Positions 34,346-46,264 of a stretch of DNA of 64,000 bases are shown here, in pieces. Origin of the DNA: Boswellia sacra (taxonomy: Eukaryota > Streptophyta > Magnoliopsida > Sapindales > Burseraceae); NCBI GenBank assembly GCA_013180625.2, contig SNVD02011384.1:1-64000 (forward strand). Reading direction: 5' to 3'. The translations under genes were made by a program, and so were the position numbers. A model generated the notes under the pieces. It was not told the origin of the DNA and searched no databases. It worked only from the letters and a program-made list of their open reading frames with translations. Positions within the stretch are counted from its first letter, which is position 1; each line of letters starts with the position of its first letter.

Positions 34346-34928
34346 CAGGTCATGCTCCATGGCCTGTAATGCCATCAAAGAATCCCAAAGAATCAGCAGA
34401 ATGATCATGACCCAATTGTAGTAACCTTGGACTGGAGGTAGCCCATTTGTCATACGACGCCTCATGATCAGTAGCAATAAAGCTCTTCCATTCATATCGA
34501 CCAACAGGGACAACACTATTAGCATGCTGCACAACTGGCTCAATTCAATACTTCTTATTCCTTTGATCTAGAGTGGTCCAATGGCTCAACAACCACTACG
34601 TGTTTCAGTATGTTCTCCCAACAAAACTTTTCTCGAAGATGTACACAATGGGACGTGAGCCAAGCACTCAAACACTATCATTTTGCAAATCATCAAGATC
34701 CTAAATAGGCAATATCTCCATGTTACTATACCCTATGACTATGAAATATGCAATCGTTTACTGGTGAATAATCAACACCATCTACCTCATTATAATCATG
34801 ATCTTGGAGAGTTGGCTTTGATTGTTCGACATCCTATCCTAAGCAAAGGCATGAGGACAACCATCAAAGTTTATAATATGTTGACATGATGACATTAGCA
34901 AGAAATAAATTGAAAGTTATACACCATA
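34346..34928. other. Spacer between opposed Tat LTRs; no gene recognised
   Basis: About 580 bp between the outer ends of LTR B (minus) and LTR C (plus). It carries short open stretches on both strands (34350-34532 minus with SFIATDHEASYDKWATSS, and 34683-34889 plus). Neither is recognisable. This may be original host DNA or a piece of another element. Confidence 0.4.
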
Positions 34929-36560
34929 TGTAAGTGTCACCATTAGAATTTTGCTTATGGTTTGGAGTTTGATGATGATAACTAGAGACATCGATCAGAG
35001 GAAGGTCTTAACTAAAAAGAATGCTGAAACTCCAAGAAAACAATAAAAATAGAGGATAAAGAGCGAGAAAAGTGATACAAAATAAGTGTGAGGTCATCGG
35101 TGTAAGATTGGGGGTTGTGTCAATGCCCTATGCTATAATACCCTTCGCAGACACACATTGTCAGTATAGAGTTTCAAGGAAAGTATCATGAAAGCCTGAC
35201 GCCTATGTCTTAGGGTCCATGCCTCTTTATTATAGGGTGACACGCTTGCTACATGGGCATGGGCCTGTCTATGACAAGCGTGGTGCCTGTTGCTACAGTC
35301 CTACACGAATTTTTAAGACATTTCATGGCAAAAAGGGAACATATATAAGACAGGCAACGCTAAGCCCTAGATAAGCGATTTTGGGGTTAGAAATACCTAA
35401 AAATCAAGAAGAAAAAAGGGATTTTGATTATTATTCAGAAATCCTCCTCCACTATAAAATTTTTGCTGTTTTCGAGGTACTCTTGGTGTCTCGAGTGTTC
35501 TTAGGATTATTCTGGAACACCCACCATAGTCAAGTTCTGCTTTTGATCAAGTTTAGAATTTGATAAGCCTCTTGAGGGCGATCTTTCTTTTCTTCCCTAT
35601 TTTTAAGTTTATTTAGTTGTATTTAGTTTAGAATTAGTAGTTAATTATGCATGTTTGAGGTCTTAATTAGTAGTTAATTATGCATGTTTAGGATTGTTAA
35701 TTAGTAATTAATTCTATAGTTAATTAGTAGTTAATTATGCATTATTAGTATAGTTAATCTGTAGTTAATTATGCATGCTTATTATAGTTAATTATACATG
35801 TTTAGTGTAGATAATTAGTTATTAATTATGCATGCTTAGTATAGTTAATTAGTAGTTAATTATGCCATGATTATTATAATTAGTTATTAATTATGCAATC
35901 TTTATGGTTAATTAGTGGTTAATGATGCCATGATTAATGTGGTTATGCGATGCTTAATTTAGTCGTACCATGCTTAGTTTAATCATGTTTTATTTAAATT
36001 ATCCTTACTAATGTTTTTGCTTGATTTTGAAAAGTTACTTTAGGATTTCTTTCACTTACAACATCATTTAAATTATTGCAATCTCATTTGAATTATTGTA
36101 ATCCCTTTCCTATTTCCCCATGTTTGATGGAAATGTAATCAATTCTCCCCACTATTTTTGTGAATATATATAAATTGTTGACACCTCATAGGTAATAAAA
36201 AAGATAAAATTTGGTTGTGTGCATAAATGAATTTAGGATGAAGATAGGATAACATTAGTGATTTAAAACTTAAAACTCAGTAAACGTTAACGAAGGCCAA
36301 ACTTTGCCTGGACAGACCGAAGGTTTGTATGCAACTTAAAAAACCCATCTTTAAAAAGATAAAGGTAGTTTGTATCCCAGATATCAAGGGATTAGATTAT
36401 CGCCATACATGATTTTTTGCGTGGTTATTTACCCGCATGGCGACTCTATATGACTCTATGGGTCCTATTTTTGTGACTTGACCTATTTGACCCTTTAAGT
36501 CTCCGGAAGGACTTTAAAAAAGCAGTGCCGAGGTCGCAAGCACTTGGAGTAGGATAAAAG
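34929..36560 (+). mobile_element. Tat-type LTR 'C', plus orientation
   Basis: It starts TGTAAGTGTCACCATTAG followed by AATTTTGCTTATGGTTTG, the reverse complement of the right end of LTR B. It ends near 36560 with GCCGAGGTCGCAAGCACTTGG, parallel to LTR B's inner edge. An internal stretch (35620-35990) repeats TTAATTAGTAGTTAATTATGCATG many times with small changes. It is therefore inverted relative to LTR B. Confidence 0.55.
35620..35990 (+). repeat. Degenerate TAGTTAATTATGCATG tandem array
   Basis: At least nine irregular units of TTAATTAGTAGTTAATTATG and CATGCTTAGTATAG, 30-50 bp apart, inside LTR C. It is very AT-rich, and the unit is itself partly palindromic (TTAATTA). Confidence 0.7.
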
Positions 36561-36989
36561 CCAACGCACAATAAATACCTAAACACCCTTATCGTAATGA
36601 AATGTTTTGTCTCTTAAGCTCCCTAACCTCATTACGAGCCCTTATACCTCAACACGTAGTTGATCTCATGTGCCTATGCGTCTAACTTCTGTAACAACTT
36701 TGCGTGATTAACAGTTATTTTTACATGATTAGCAACCATTTGGGTCAAAATGGCTTGCAACATGTTGTTGGGGACACCTTCATCAATATTGGCCACTTAC
36801 ACAAAGATGTCCTACCATTAACATAACAAATATGTAAAATGGACTTGCGATCTAACATTCAGTAATCATACTAGCAGTTTGTCATACTGTAGCATCTGTA
36901 TGTGCACTTAGACTAGGCCCCTAATGTGTCTCTTATGCCTTTTCAATGTGCGGAGGCATCTGCTCCTTGCCCTTCATTGTGGTTACTAG

Positions 36990-38232
36990 TGCATCTTTCG
37001 TAGGCAGAGCGTTTTTAATAGAGAGGCTGTTTTGAATAACCCAATTAACATGTGGGCTCATTGCTGGACCAAATGCCTCAGGGTCTGTCTGTACCAAAAC
37101 GTAGCATGTTCTTCCACAGATAGACAGAGAATTACTGCAAGTGCTTTTTGCACGACATTAATAATGAAGCGCTATAAACCATATGCAGTAATATATATAA
37201 AAAAGAATAAGAATGTTAAACATGTGTGTGATCCTTTACCTTTCTTGTCTTGCCAAATACATCGCTTCTCACCTCTACTTGTGTAGGACTTCTAGTACTT
37301 GTCCACCTAAGTAAGCGTGGTAAGTGCTTCTCAAACTCCTTGCCCATCGCTCCATACATATCAACCACAAAAGGAATGGCCTTATAAAACCACACATACA
37401 CGTACAAACATCGCATTAAATAATAATATGTAACTTTAAACAACAACATTGTAGAAAGATAAGAATTATAACTACCTACACAGCATACGAGCACCCATAA
37501 ATATTATATTATTCCTTCAAGGGAATTGCTTTTTGTGATTGTCTTTGCTTAAACCTTGTTACACAATCCTTCATAACGGTTCTCATGCTATGATAGCTCT
37601 CTGTCTATACTACATTCCCATGGATATTTACTAAACTTCAACAGATCATCTATCAAGGAGAGACATGCCCAAGCTTTATAGATCTCTTTTTATCCCCGCC
37701 CAATAATAAATGCTCTAAAACGAAATATGCGACCAACTTCACTTCACCCATGTTATCGACTTTAGTCATAACCATCGCTTCAATTTTGGATATGAAATCA
37801 TTCAACGTCATATTGTCTCCATCAAGATAACAATCATGCAATCATGTTCTAATTTCCCTCCCCGGCGGTGGCAACCTATCGAACCTCAACTGGTGATCTA
37901 CCCGAACCCATGGAGTAAGAAACAAATGTTCTTCCCTCCACAACAAAATTAGAGTATCATTAATGATTCCCAAATTCATTCCACAAGGTAGAATATTAAG
38001 TACAAATTCTTACCATTTACGAGATACCACAACTCTTGTTCCTTTATATCATGCGTTTTTATCTCATGCAATACGAAGTTGTTTACTAGTTTCCTGAGAA
38101 AAGTCATGTCATGGTGTTCAAAAGGTATCCAAAACAAGTCTTCTCCTTAAACATATTCATCACTATTGAATTATAGTGCTTAGATTCAGGTGTTTTTAGG
38201 TCAAAAGTAACCCTAGGCTGCTTAGGCTCCAT
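36990..38232 (-). pseudogene. DUF1985-type (MULE/Ulp1-associated) coding remnant
   Basis: A plausible start ATG is at 38232 (reads KQPRVTFDLKTPESKHYNS, then FKEKTCFGYLL). Further blocks are 37841-37653 (KIEAMVMTKVDNMGEVKLV, YFVLEHLLLGGDKKRSIKL) and 37400-37220 (VWFYKAIPFVVDMYGAMGKE, LPRLLRWTSTRSPT). This order and the PR-LLRW block resemble plant DUF1985 proteins, which often sit in Mutator-like elements together with a C-terminal Ulp1-type C48 protease. No protease domain is visible. Frames change between blocks and stops occur, so it is a pseudogene, though some breaks could be introns. The Copia element inserted 143 bp upstream of the ATG. 36561-36989 continues with weakly open, unrecognised sequence. 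Confidence 0.55.
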
Positions 38233-38375
38233 GTCTCAACTTCAAATATCAAATGAAAATTGTTATTATCCAAAATCATGCAAAAACATTAAGGAAAAGC
38301 AATTTTGTCAAAAAATTTGACAATTTGATATACATTCTATCGAACTAGGCAATTTTAATTATTCAATGTAGGTAC

Positions 38376-39587
38376 TGTCGGTGTCAAGATGTGTCGAGAT
38401 GTGTCTAGTTGATTATGTCGAGATGTGTCGAGATATATCGAGATGTGTCGAGTAGATCATGTCGAGATTATTGGTGTCAAGTGTGGTTGTCGAGACTTTG
38501 TTAAGTTTCGATTTCGTCTGGTGTCGAGACTTTGTCGAGTTTTGATTTCGTCTAGTGTCGAGACTTTATCGAGTTTCGATTTCGTCGAGTGTCGAGCTTT
38601 TATCAAGTGTCACGATTGTGTCGTATGTCGAGTCTGTTGTGTCAAACTTGTTAAGTGTCGAATTTCAAGTGTCGAGTGTCGAGTGGTGTCTGTTGAGCAC
38701 TTGTACCGAGAATGATTGGTGACAAGATTTTGTGTCAACATGCATGTGTTATATACATGTTATATTTTTTATCAACTTGTGATTAAACAATAATGTTATT
38801 TTGATAATTATTTTACTGTTTCTAGAATTATATTTTAGGAAGTATTTGATTTATAATAAATATCTTTTTAGATTAGGATATAGTATCCTGTATCCTAATT
38901 AGAATAGATATTTATCCTAATTTCTTAGGAGTTTAATTATATCACTTCCTATTTTATTTCTCCTAATCCTAATATGATTTTGATATCGTCCAGGCCTCTC
39001 ACTATATATACCATGTTATAATTGAAGGTTAAGATGCTGAAGAGAGATTGGCAGGTTAGCTGATTTGATTGTGTTTTTGAGAGAGTCTTGATTTTGGCAT
39101 TTTATGAATTGATAGAAGAGCTTCAATGCAAATTGGGATCCTTCTTTAATCTAATTCTTTGAGTCTTTTGATTCATGTATGAGTGATAGAAATCATATAT
39201 GAATTGTTGATTGAGTCTGTGAGAGTTAGTAGACACTTGGGATAATTTGAGAGTTAAGTGTTTATGTACTTCAATGTTAGACTTCGTGTGTTATGTTTAA
39301 CTTAACAGTGTGTTGTTAAGTTATCTACGACAGAGAGTGGACAGTGTCACTAGAGCTTATGATCTTTGCAAAGATTTTGTTTTACAAAAATTAGGTTAGT
39401 GTGTGAGGGTAATTCAGCACTGTAAAAGGTTCTAAAGATTGTACAAACAAGAACTTAGTGAATTGCAGCTCCATAGCTGTCCGTGGATATAGGTTTTATA
39501 ACCGAACCACGTAAAAATCCTCCTGTGCCAATTTACTTAACAGTTTACTATTTTATTTTATATAACTACATATTTCCAGAACTCTCA
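38376..39587 (+). repeat. 5' LTR of the Copia element
   Basis: 1212 bp, TGTCGGTGTCAAG to CCAGAACTCTCA. The first ~330 bp are a dense array of TGTCGAG-type motifs. A TATA-like CTATATATA at 39002-39010 marks a likely start of transcription a little downstream. Compared by eye with the 3' LTR over about 300 bp (38716-39000), roughly 18 substitutions are seen, plus a 29-bp gap near 38984 flanked by GAT. Confidence 0.92.
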
Positions 39588-39589
39588 AT

Positions 39590-39604
39590 TGGTATTAGAG
39601 CAGG
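39590..39604 (+). promoter_or_regulatory. Primer-binding site for initiator tRNA-Met
   Basis: TGGTATTAGAGCAGG, two bases after the LTR end, matches the common Copia PBS TGGTATCAGAGCAGG with one C-to-T change. This is the standard initiator tRNA-Met primer site. Confidence 0.9.
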
Positions 39605-39650
39605 TTCACTGATAGACAAGTGAAGAAAACGATCATGTTGATTTGGAAGG

Positions 39651-42600
39651 ATGGAGTTTACTCGCAATGGAGGATCCGGAACACAGCCATCTATTCTTGA
39701 TGATAGTAATTACTCATATTGGAAGGTAAGAATGATGATGTATATCAAATCTCTTGATGACAGGACATGGACTAGTGTGCTTAAAGGATGGACACCGCCA
39801 ATAAAGGTGAATGCTTTTGGTGATTCCGAACCCAAACCAGAGGATGAATGGACTGATGAAGAATACTGACGTTCCAGCTGGAATTCAAAGGCTCTTAATG
39901 CAATCTTTGCTGCAGTGAACTTAAACAACTTCGGACAGATTTCAAGGAACAAAGTGGCCAAAGAAGCATGAGACATACTTAAAGTAAAACATGAAGGTAC
40001 TGCATCTGTTAAAAGATCTAAATTGATGAGATTATATTCTCAATTTGAAAATCAGATGATGCATGAGGATGAGTCAATTTCTGAGTTTTACTTTAAGATA
40101 TATCACATTATAAATTAGGCATACATGCTTGGCAAAACTTTCATTGATGCAGAAATTGTTAGCAAGATAATTAGGTCTATTCTAGATAAATTTCAACCCA
40201 AAATTTCAGCCATTGAGAAAGTTAAAAACACTGATGAGATGAGGATTGATGAACTGATTGACATTCTCCAAAACTTTGAAATTAATCAGAACACTAGGAA
40301 GCAAAAAGGTAAAAAGCATTGCATTCAATGTGAAAACTGAAAAATCTGAAGGTGAAAGTAGTGATGAGCTTGATGAAACAGTTTCTAAACAGATTGCTTT
40401 TCTAACAAAAAATTATGTCAAGTTTATGAAAAGAAATTTCAGGAAAAAGAATTAAGGAAAGCCATCAAACTCAAGCGAAGAAAAATTCAGAAAGTTCAGC
40501 AAGGAGAATGACAAGAAAAGGTCAAAACAACCTGGAAAGAAAGAGCAAATTCAGTGTTATGAATGTTCTGGTTACAGGCATATTCAATCTGAATGTGCTA
40601 ATCTCAAGAAGAAGAATAAAGGACTAACAACAACCTGGAGTGATTTATCAAAATTGGAGTCAGAAGATTAAGATTGCATGAGCAACTTTGTTGCATTGAT
40701 TGCATCTACAGTTGATAAAGGGAAAGCTGTTATGTCTGACATAACAAAAAATTGCAGAACCAGTGTTGATCATTCTGATGAAGAAGATGGACCAGAATAC
40801 TATGAAGAGTTGCAAGAGACATACAACGCACTCTATGGTGAATGGCTGAATCAGAAGGAAGAAATCAAAAACTTGAATAAGAAGATTGAGGTGCTGGAAT
40901 GTGAAAAATCCTATGCTGAAAAACAGATCTTAGAACTGGAGACTGTTTTGACAGAAAAAACAGCACATATTGAGAAAATCACAACAGAACTGGTTGAAAG
41001 CAAGAGGTATGTTGATCAACTCAAAATCGGAGCAGCCAAACTTGATCATGTCTTGAGTCTTGGAAGAGACAACTCCAACAAACATGGATTGGGGTACACA
41101 AAAGGTAATGGTGCGTCTTCATCAACAATTTTTGTTAAAGCCTCAACATCAGGTAAGTATTCGAAACTTAACTCTTTAAAGTCAAGCCCTGATTCCAAGA
41201 GCAATGAGACATTTGTCTCTCCTCTGATTTCAAAGTTAGTCATGAAAAGGTAAAGAAATTCATTCCTACTTGTTATTTTTGTGGTAAAAAGGGACATATT
41301 AGGCCTAGATGCTTTAAACTGTTGAATATTTTACATAAGAGATCAAAACAATTCAAACTGTTACCAAAACCACAACAGCAGTGGGTTAAGAAAGACAAGA
41401 CAATATGTCATGTTGCACTTACTACTCTTAACCAATCATCTAACCATTTGTTGTATTTTGACAGTGGTTGTTCCGGGCACATGACTGAAAATAAACAGTT
41501 TTTAATAGATTTTAAAGCATGCAGGGATGGTAATGTCACCTATGGAGATGGAGCAAAGAGTAAGATCATTGGTAAAGACACTTTAAAAGTCAAAGGCTTC
41601 CCCAATTTCCAAAATGTCTTACTAGTTGAAGGTTTGAAAGCTAATATTATTAGTATTAGTCAGATTTGTGATGACAAGTATATAGTTAATTTCACACAAA
41701 ACAAATGCATGGTCTTAAATAATTTTGGTAAATGCATTCTATAAGGTAATAGATCTTCGGATAATTGTTATTTGGTAAAGAGTGCATTTCATGCTAGGAT
41801 TTCGAATTTAGAATTGTGGCATAAAAAATTAGGACACTTAAATTATAAAGACTTAGTTAAATTAACTAAGTTAGGTGCAGTAAAAGAAGTTCCTAAACTT
41901 AATGACAAAGTTAATGGAATTTGTGGACCTTGTCAAATGGGAAAACAAATTAGAATTTCACACAAGTCAAATCTATATCTTAGCACATCCAAAATACTTG
42001 ATTTGCTTCACATAGATCTTATGGGTCCTATGCAAATTGAAAGCATTACGGGTAAGAGATACATATTTATTTGTGTGGATGATTTTTCTAGATATACTTG
42101 GATTGATTTCATTAAAAAAAAAATCTGACAGGATTTTTGAAGCTTTCAGAAATCTTTGTGTTAAACTTGAAAATGAACAAAACAGGAACATTGGCAGGAT
42201 TGTGAGAACAAAAAGTGATAATGGCAAGAAATTTGAGAATGTTAGCTATACTGACTTCTGCAAATATCATGGCATTGATCATGAATTTTTAGCCCCCAAA
42301 ACCCTTGAACAGAATGGCATTTTGGAAAGGAAGAATAGAACTCTTCAAGAGATGGTTAGAGTAATACTCAATAGCAAAAAATTGACCAAGATGCTATGAT
42401 TGAAGCTATAAGCATTGCTTGTTATATTTCAAATAGAGTTTTTCTTACACCTGGCACTAACCAGACACCTTATGAAATTTTGAAAGGTCGGAAGCCAAAT
42501 TTGGAATATTTTCATATTTTTGGATGTAGGTGTTACATCTTAAATGACAGAGAGCAGTTAGAAAAATTGGATCCGAGGAGTGATGAAGGAGTCTTCGTGA

Positions 42601-44538
42601 GATATGCTCAAAATAGCAAAGCATTTCGAGTTTACAATCTGAGAACTGAGTCAATCATGGAATCTGCAAATGTAGTATTTGATGATCTTGATGATTATGC
42701 AAAGTACTCACAAGAGGAAAGCATAACCAGCTTCACAAAAGACACAGAAAAATCAGATTCAGACAGCAACAAAATGGAAGATGCTGTTATGAAAAAGAAA
42801 ACAGCGACTGTTACACCCGACGTAACAGTAACATTTGACAATTCAGATTTGAACAGAAATTCAATCCGAAATGATGATGATAGAAAAGATCCACCCACAT
42901 GGATTCAGAAGGCACATCCAACAAGTTTGGAACACTAGATGGCATGATGAAAACTCGGAGCAAGGTAAGAAATCAGGTAAGGTTTGCATGTTATATTTCT
43001 TTAGTTGAACAAAAAAATGTGAAAAAAGCTTTAAAAGAAGAGGTGTGGATTCAAGCTATGCAAGATGAACTTAATCAGTTTAAAAGGAATGAAGTATGGG
43101 AATTAGTTCCTAGGCTAGAAAATACAAATATCATTGGAACTAAATGGATCTTCAAAAATAAAACTGATGAAAGTGGACAAGTAGTAAGAAACAAGGCTAG
43201 GCTAGTTGCATAAGGTTACACACAAGTAAAACGCATAGACTTTGATGAAACCTTTGCACCAGTAGCTAGACTTGAGTCAATCAGATTACTACTTGCAATT
43301 GCTTGTTTGCTTGATTTTAAGTTGTACAAAATGGATGCTAAAACAGCATTTTTAAACTCAATGAAGAAGTTTTTGTTGAACAGCCTAAAGGATTTAAAGA
43401 TCCTAAACATCCTGATTTTGTTTATAGATTGCACAAAACTTTGTATGGTTTGAAACAAGCTCCTAGAGCTTGGTATGAAAGGTTGACAAACTTTTTGATC
43501 AACAAAGATTATAAAAGAGGCAACAATGATAAAAGAGGCAGCAGTGATAAGACTTTGTTTATCAAACATGCATCTAACTATCTTATTGCTGCACAAATAT
43601 ATGTTGATGACATTGTTTTCGGATCAACTAACAAAAGCAAAGCTAATGAGTTTGTTAAGTTGATGCAAGAAGAGTTTGAGATGAGCATGGTAGGAGAATT
43701 AAATTTCTTTCTTGGATTACAGGTTAAGCAAATGAATGATAAGATATTCATATCTCAATCAAAATATCTTGTAAAGAAATTTGGGCTTGAAAATGCAAAA
43801 CCAATGAAAACTCCTATCAGTACTAATCTAAAACTTTCAAAAGACAATGTAGGAAAAGATTTTGATACAAGTTTGTACAGAAATATTATTGGCAGCTTGC
43901 TATACCTCACAGCAAGTAGATCGGACTTGTGTTTTAGTGTAGGACTGTATGCAAGATTTCAAACAAATCCAAAGGAATCACATCTTGCAGCATCTAAGAG
44001 AATCATCAGATATGTTCATGGAACATATGATTATAGAATATGGTTTTCTAAAGATACAAATAATTATCTTGCAGGATTCAGTGATGCTGATTGGGCAAGA
44101 AATGCAGATGACCGAAAAAGCACTTCGGGAGGTTGTTTTTATCTTGGTACTAACTTGGTTTCATGGCACAGCAAAAAACAGAATTCTATTTCTTTGTCTA
44201 CTACTGAAGCCGAATACATAGCAATAGGCAGTTGTTGCACACAACTAATGTGGATGAAGCAAATGTTGAGTAACTATGGTATTAAATAAAAGCCCATAAC
44301 TGTGTTTTGTGATAATACTAGTGCTATAAATATTTCCAAAAATCCTGTTTAGCATTTTAGAACAAAACATATTGACATAAGATTCCATTTTATAAGGGAA
44401 CTAGTAGAATCTAAGGTAATACACATTGAATACATCTCCACTGATAGACAATTGGCTGACTTGTTCACTAAAGCATTTGATACAACAAGATTTGAAAATT
44501 TAAGAAAAGCTTTAGGCATCTGTCAATTATCTAAATGA
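39651..44538 (+). pseudogene. Sirevirus-like gag-pol, disrupted
   Basis: Gag starts at 39651 (MEFTRNGGSG). A first CCHC knuckle lies at about 40555-40596 and a second at 41271-41312 (CYFCGKKGHIRPRC), separated by a coiled-coil E/K/L-rich stretch (40678-41253). Protease: DSGCSGHM at 41460. Integrase: HHCC zinc region 41815-41945, then DDE-type HIDLMGP, KSDNG and the catalytic E segment, 42010-42340, with frameshifts near 42110 and 42390. [21 protein letters not shown] and YVDDIVFGS (43130-43630), frameshift near 43360. RNase H: FSDADWA and STTEAEYIA, ending at 44536-44538. Stops interrupt at 39867, 39969, 40116, 41742, 43211, 44287 and 44350. Minus-strand frames in the region are shadows. Confidence 0.93.
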
Positions 44539-46249
44539 ACACTGTGTGTTGTTATGTTATTTGTAACTATAAAATCATAAGTTTTCTTCTAATTAAGTAT
44601 GTGAGAGCTGTGATATAAAAATTGAGTGAATAATAAGATACTGGTTTAAAAATGAAAAATACAGAGAGGGCTACCAGTATATGATGTGTGAAAGTCATCC
44701 ATTGAGAGTAACTTCACTGTATCTAGGAAATATGATGAGGTCACCCACTCAAATGAAAAAGAGCTACCACTATACATGTGTGAAAGCTACTGTAAAATTC
44801 ACATTGAAACTAACTTTTGTGTGTGTAAAAAGCATGCTCAAGTTGATCACTCAATTGGATTAAGTGATAAAATTAATAAAGGTAAATAATCAGCTCTGAA
44901 ATATGTCTTCTTAGAATGATTCATATGATGTTCAGATACTGTTGTTATGTTATTGGTAACTATCTGCTGTTACGCTTTTCTTAACACCCGATGCTCTTGG
45001 TGCTTATTTAAAAATTTGATTTTCTTGTGTGTCCATGTGTCAAAAATTGCCATGTCAGCAGTATTGAATTAAGAGGGAGAAGGTTAAGTGACGGGAATCC
45101 TAATTCTGTTAGAATTCCTTATTCAAATGGGAATCAAATTTTTTTTTTTAATTTGTTCATTAATATCAGTTATGGAACGGTTTTGGAAAAGGAATTAACA
45201 TTAAATTTTTGTTAAAAACAAAATTATTTCAATTTTGGCCTAGTATATTATGAATAGTTTCTGGCCTTCTCCTACTCATACCATACTCCAACTACAGTTT
45301 CGTCCTTGTCCGCGTCTGGCTTCTCTCTTCCTATTCTGAAAATTTTCTGCAGACCAGAAACCCTAACCATGACGACCTCCTCCGAATCGAAAAGATAGCC
45401 AGTTCTTCATCTTCACACAGCGACTCCAGCAATAGTGTATCATCATCTCTGACACAACACAAACATGCAGAGATCACAACTGATCCAGCTATGAGCGAAG
45501 ATGAACTGTTCCCGTAAAAAAGATCAGGAGCATCAAAAATATCAGTCAGCAGCAATTCCCACTCTTTTATCTACCTCTTGATTTCAGCACAAGTGGCCAA
45601 AACTAACTAAGACAGGGAGACTTGCGAACTGGTAGAGAAGTGGAGCTGCCAGGGCGCTTGATAGTCTTGCTAGCTACAGATTTAAACTTGCGCCTGGTAG
45701 TGGGAGTAGGCTATTCAGAGAGTATAGTTGCTGGCCGTGCATCAGTAATGTCAGAGGAAGTAGCAGTAACTTCGTCACAATTCGTCTGATTTCCTGCTCA
45801 CAGAGTTTTGCACTGGTTGTCTGCGTTGGTGGTGGAGAGGTATGAGGTTCTGCTTTAGGGAGAGGGAAATCATGAGAGGCTTCCTCAGGAAGTGGTGAAC
45901 GCTGTTTCATTCCGGATTCTACTTGTGTTGGTTCATCAGATACAGATTCATCTCTTATGCTTATTCCTCAAAGGTGTACTTTTTGTTCTTTTTCTGTTTT
46001 CTCTTTAACTGTGTTTTGTGTTTTTTTTTTTTTTTTTGCTTACTCCTTAAAGGTGTAAGTAAGAAGTGAGAGGGAGTAAGAACTAAATTTCTTATGCTAT
46101 GTGTGTGCATCCGACTTATTTTGATGTTATGTGTTTTTTCTATGTTTGCATGATATACAAAGTTATGATAGTGTTCTGTTATGATTTTTGTAACAGCTCA
46201 CATGTTATTTTTTTCTAGAATCAGTTTAGTGCTTTCATCACAAGTTGCC
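44539..46249 (+). other. Long post-pol region of the Copia element
   Basis: About 1.7 kb between pol and the PPT. Such regions in Sireviruses may hold an env-like frame. Here a possible start at 45369 (MTTSSESKR) stops at once, and an overlapping frame around 45380-45520 is S/E-rich. It also contains a T-run (46021-46038). No intact coding region remains. Minus-strand frames 45331-45910 look like antisense of the same degraded region. Confidence 0.55.
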
Positions 46250-46263
46250 AAAAAAAGGGGAGA
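46250..46263 (+). promoter_or_regulatory. Polypurine tract of the Copia element
   Basis: AAAAAAAGGGGAGA directly before the 3' LTR, separated by one base. This is the priming site for plus-strand synthesis and confirms element orientation. Confidence 0.9.
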
Positions 46264-46264
46264 T

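Noticed and set aside
38425..38715. 96-codon Cys-rich plus-strand frame (and its partner 46264-46560)
   Set aside because: Translation of the TGTCGAG array in the two LTRs. Present in both copies because they are LTRs, with no domain.
43216..43596. 126-codon minus-strand frame
   Set aside because: Antisense of the Copia reverse transcriptase.
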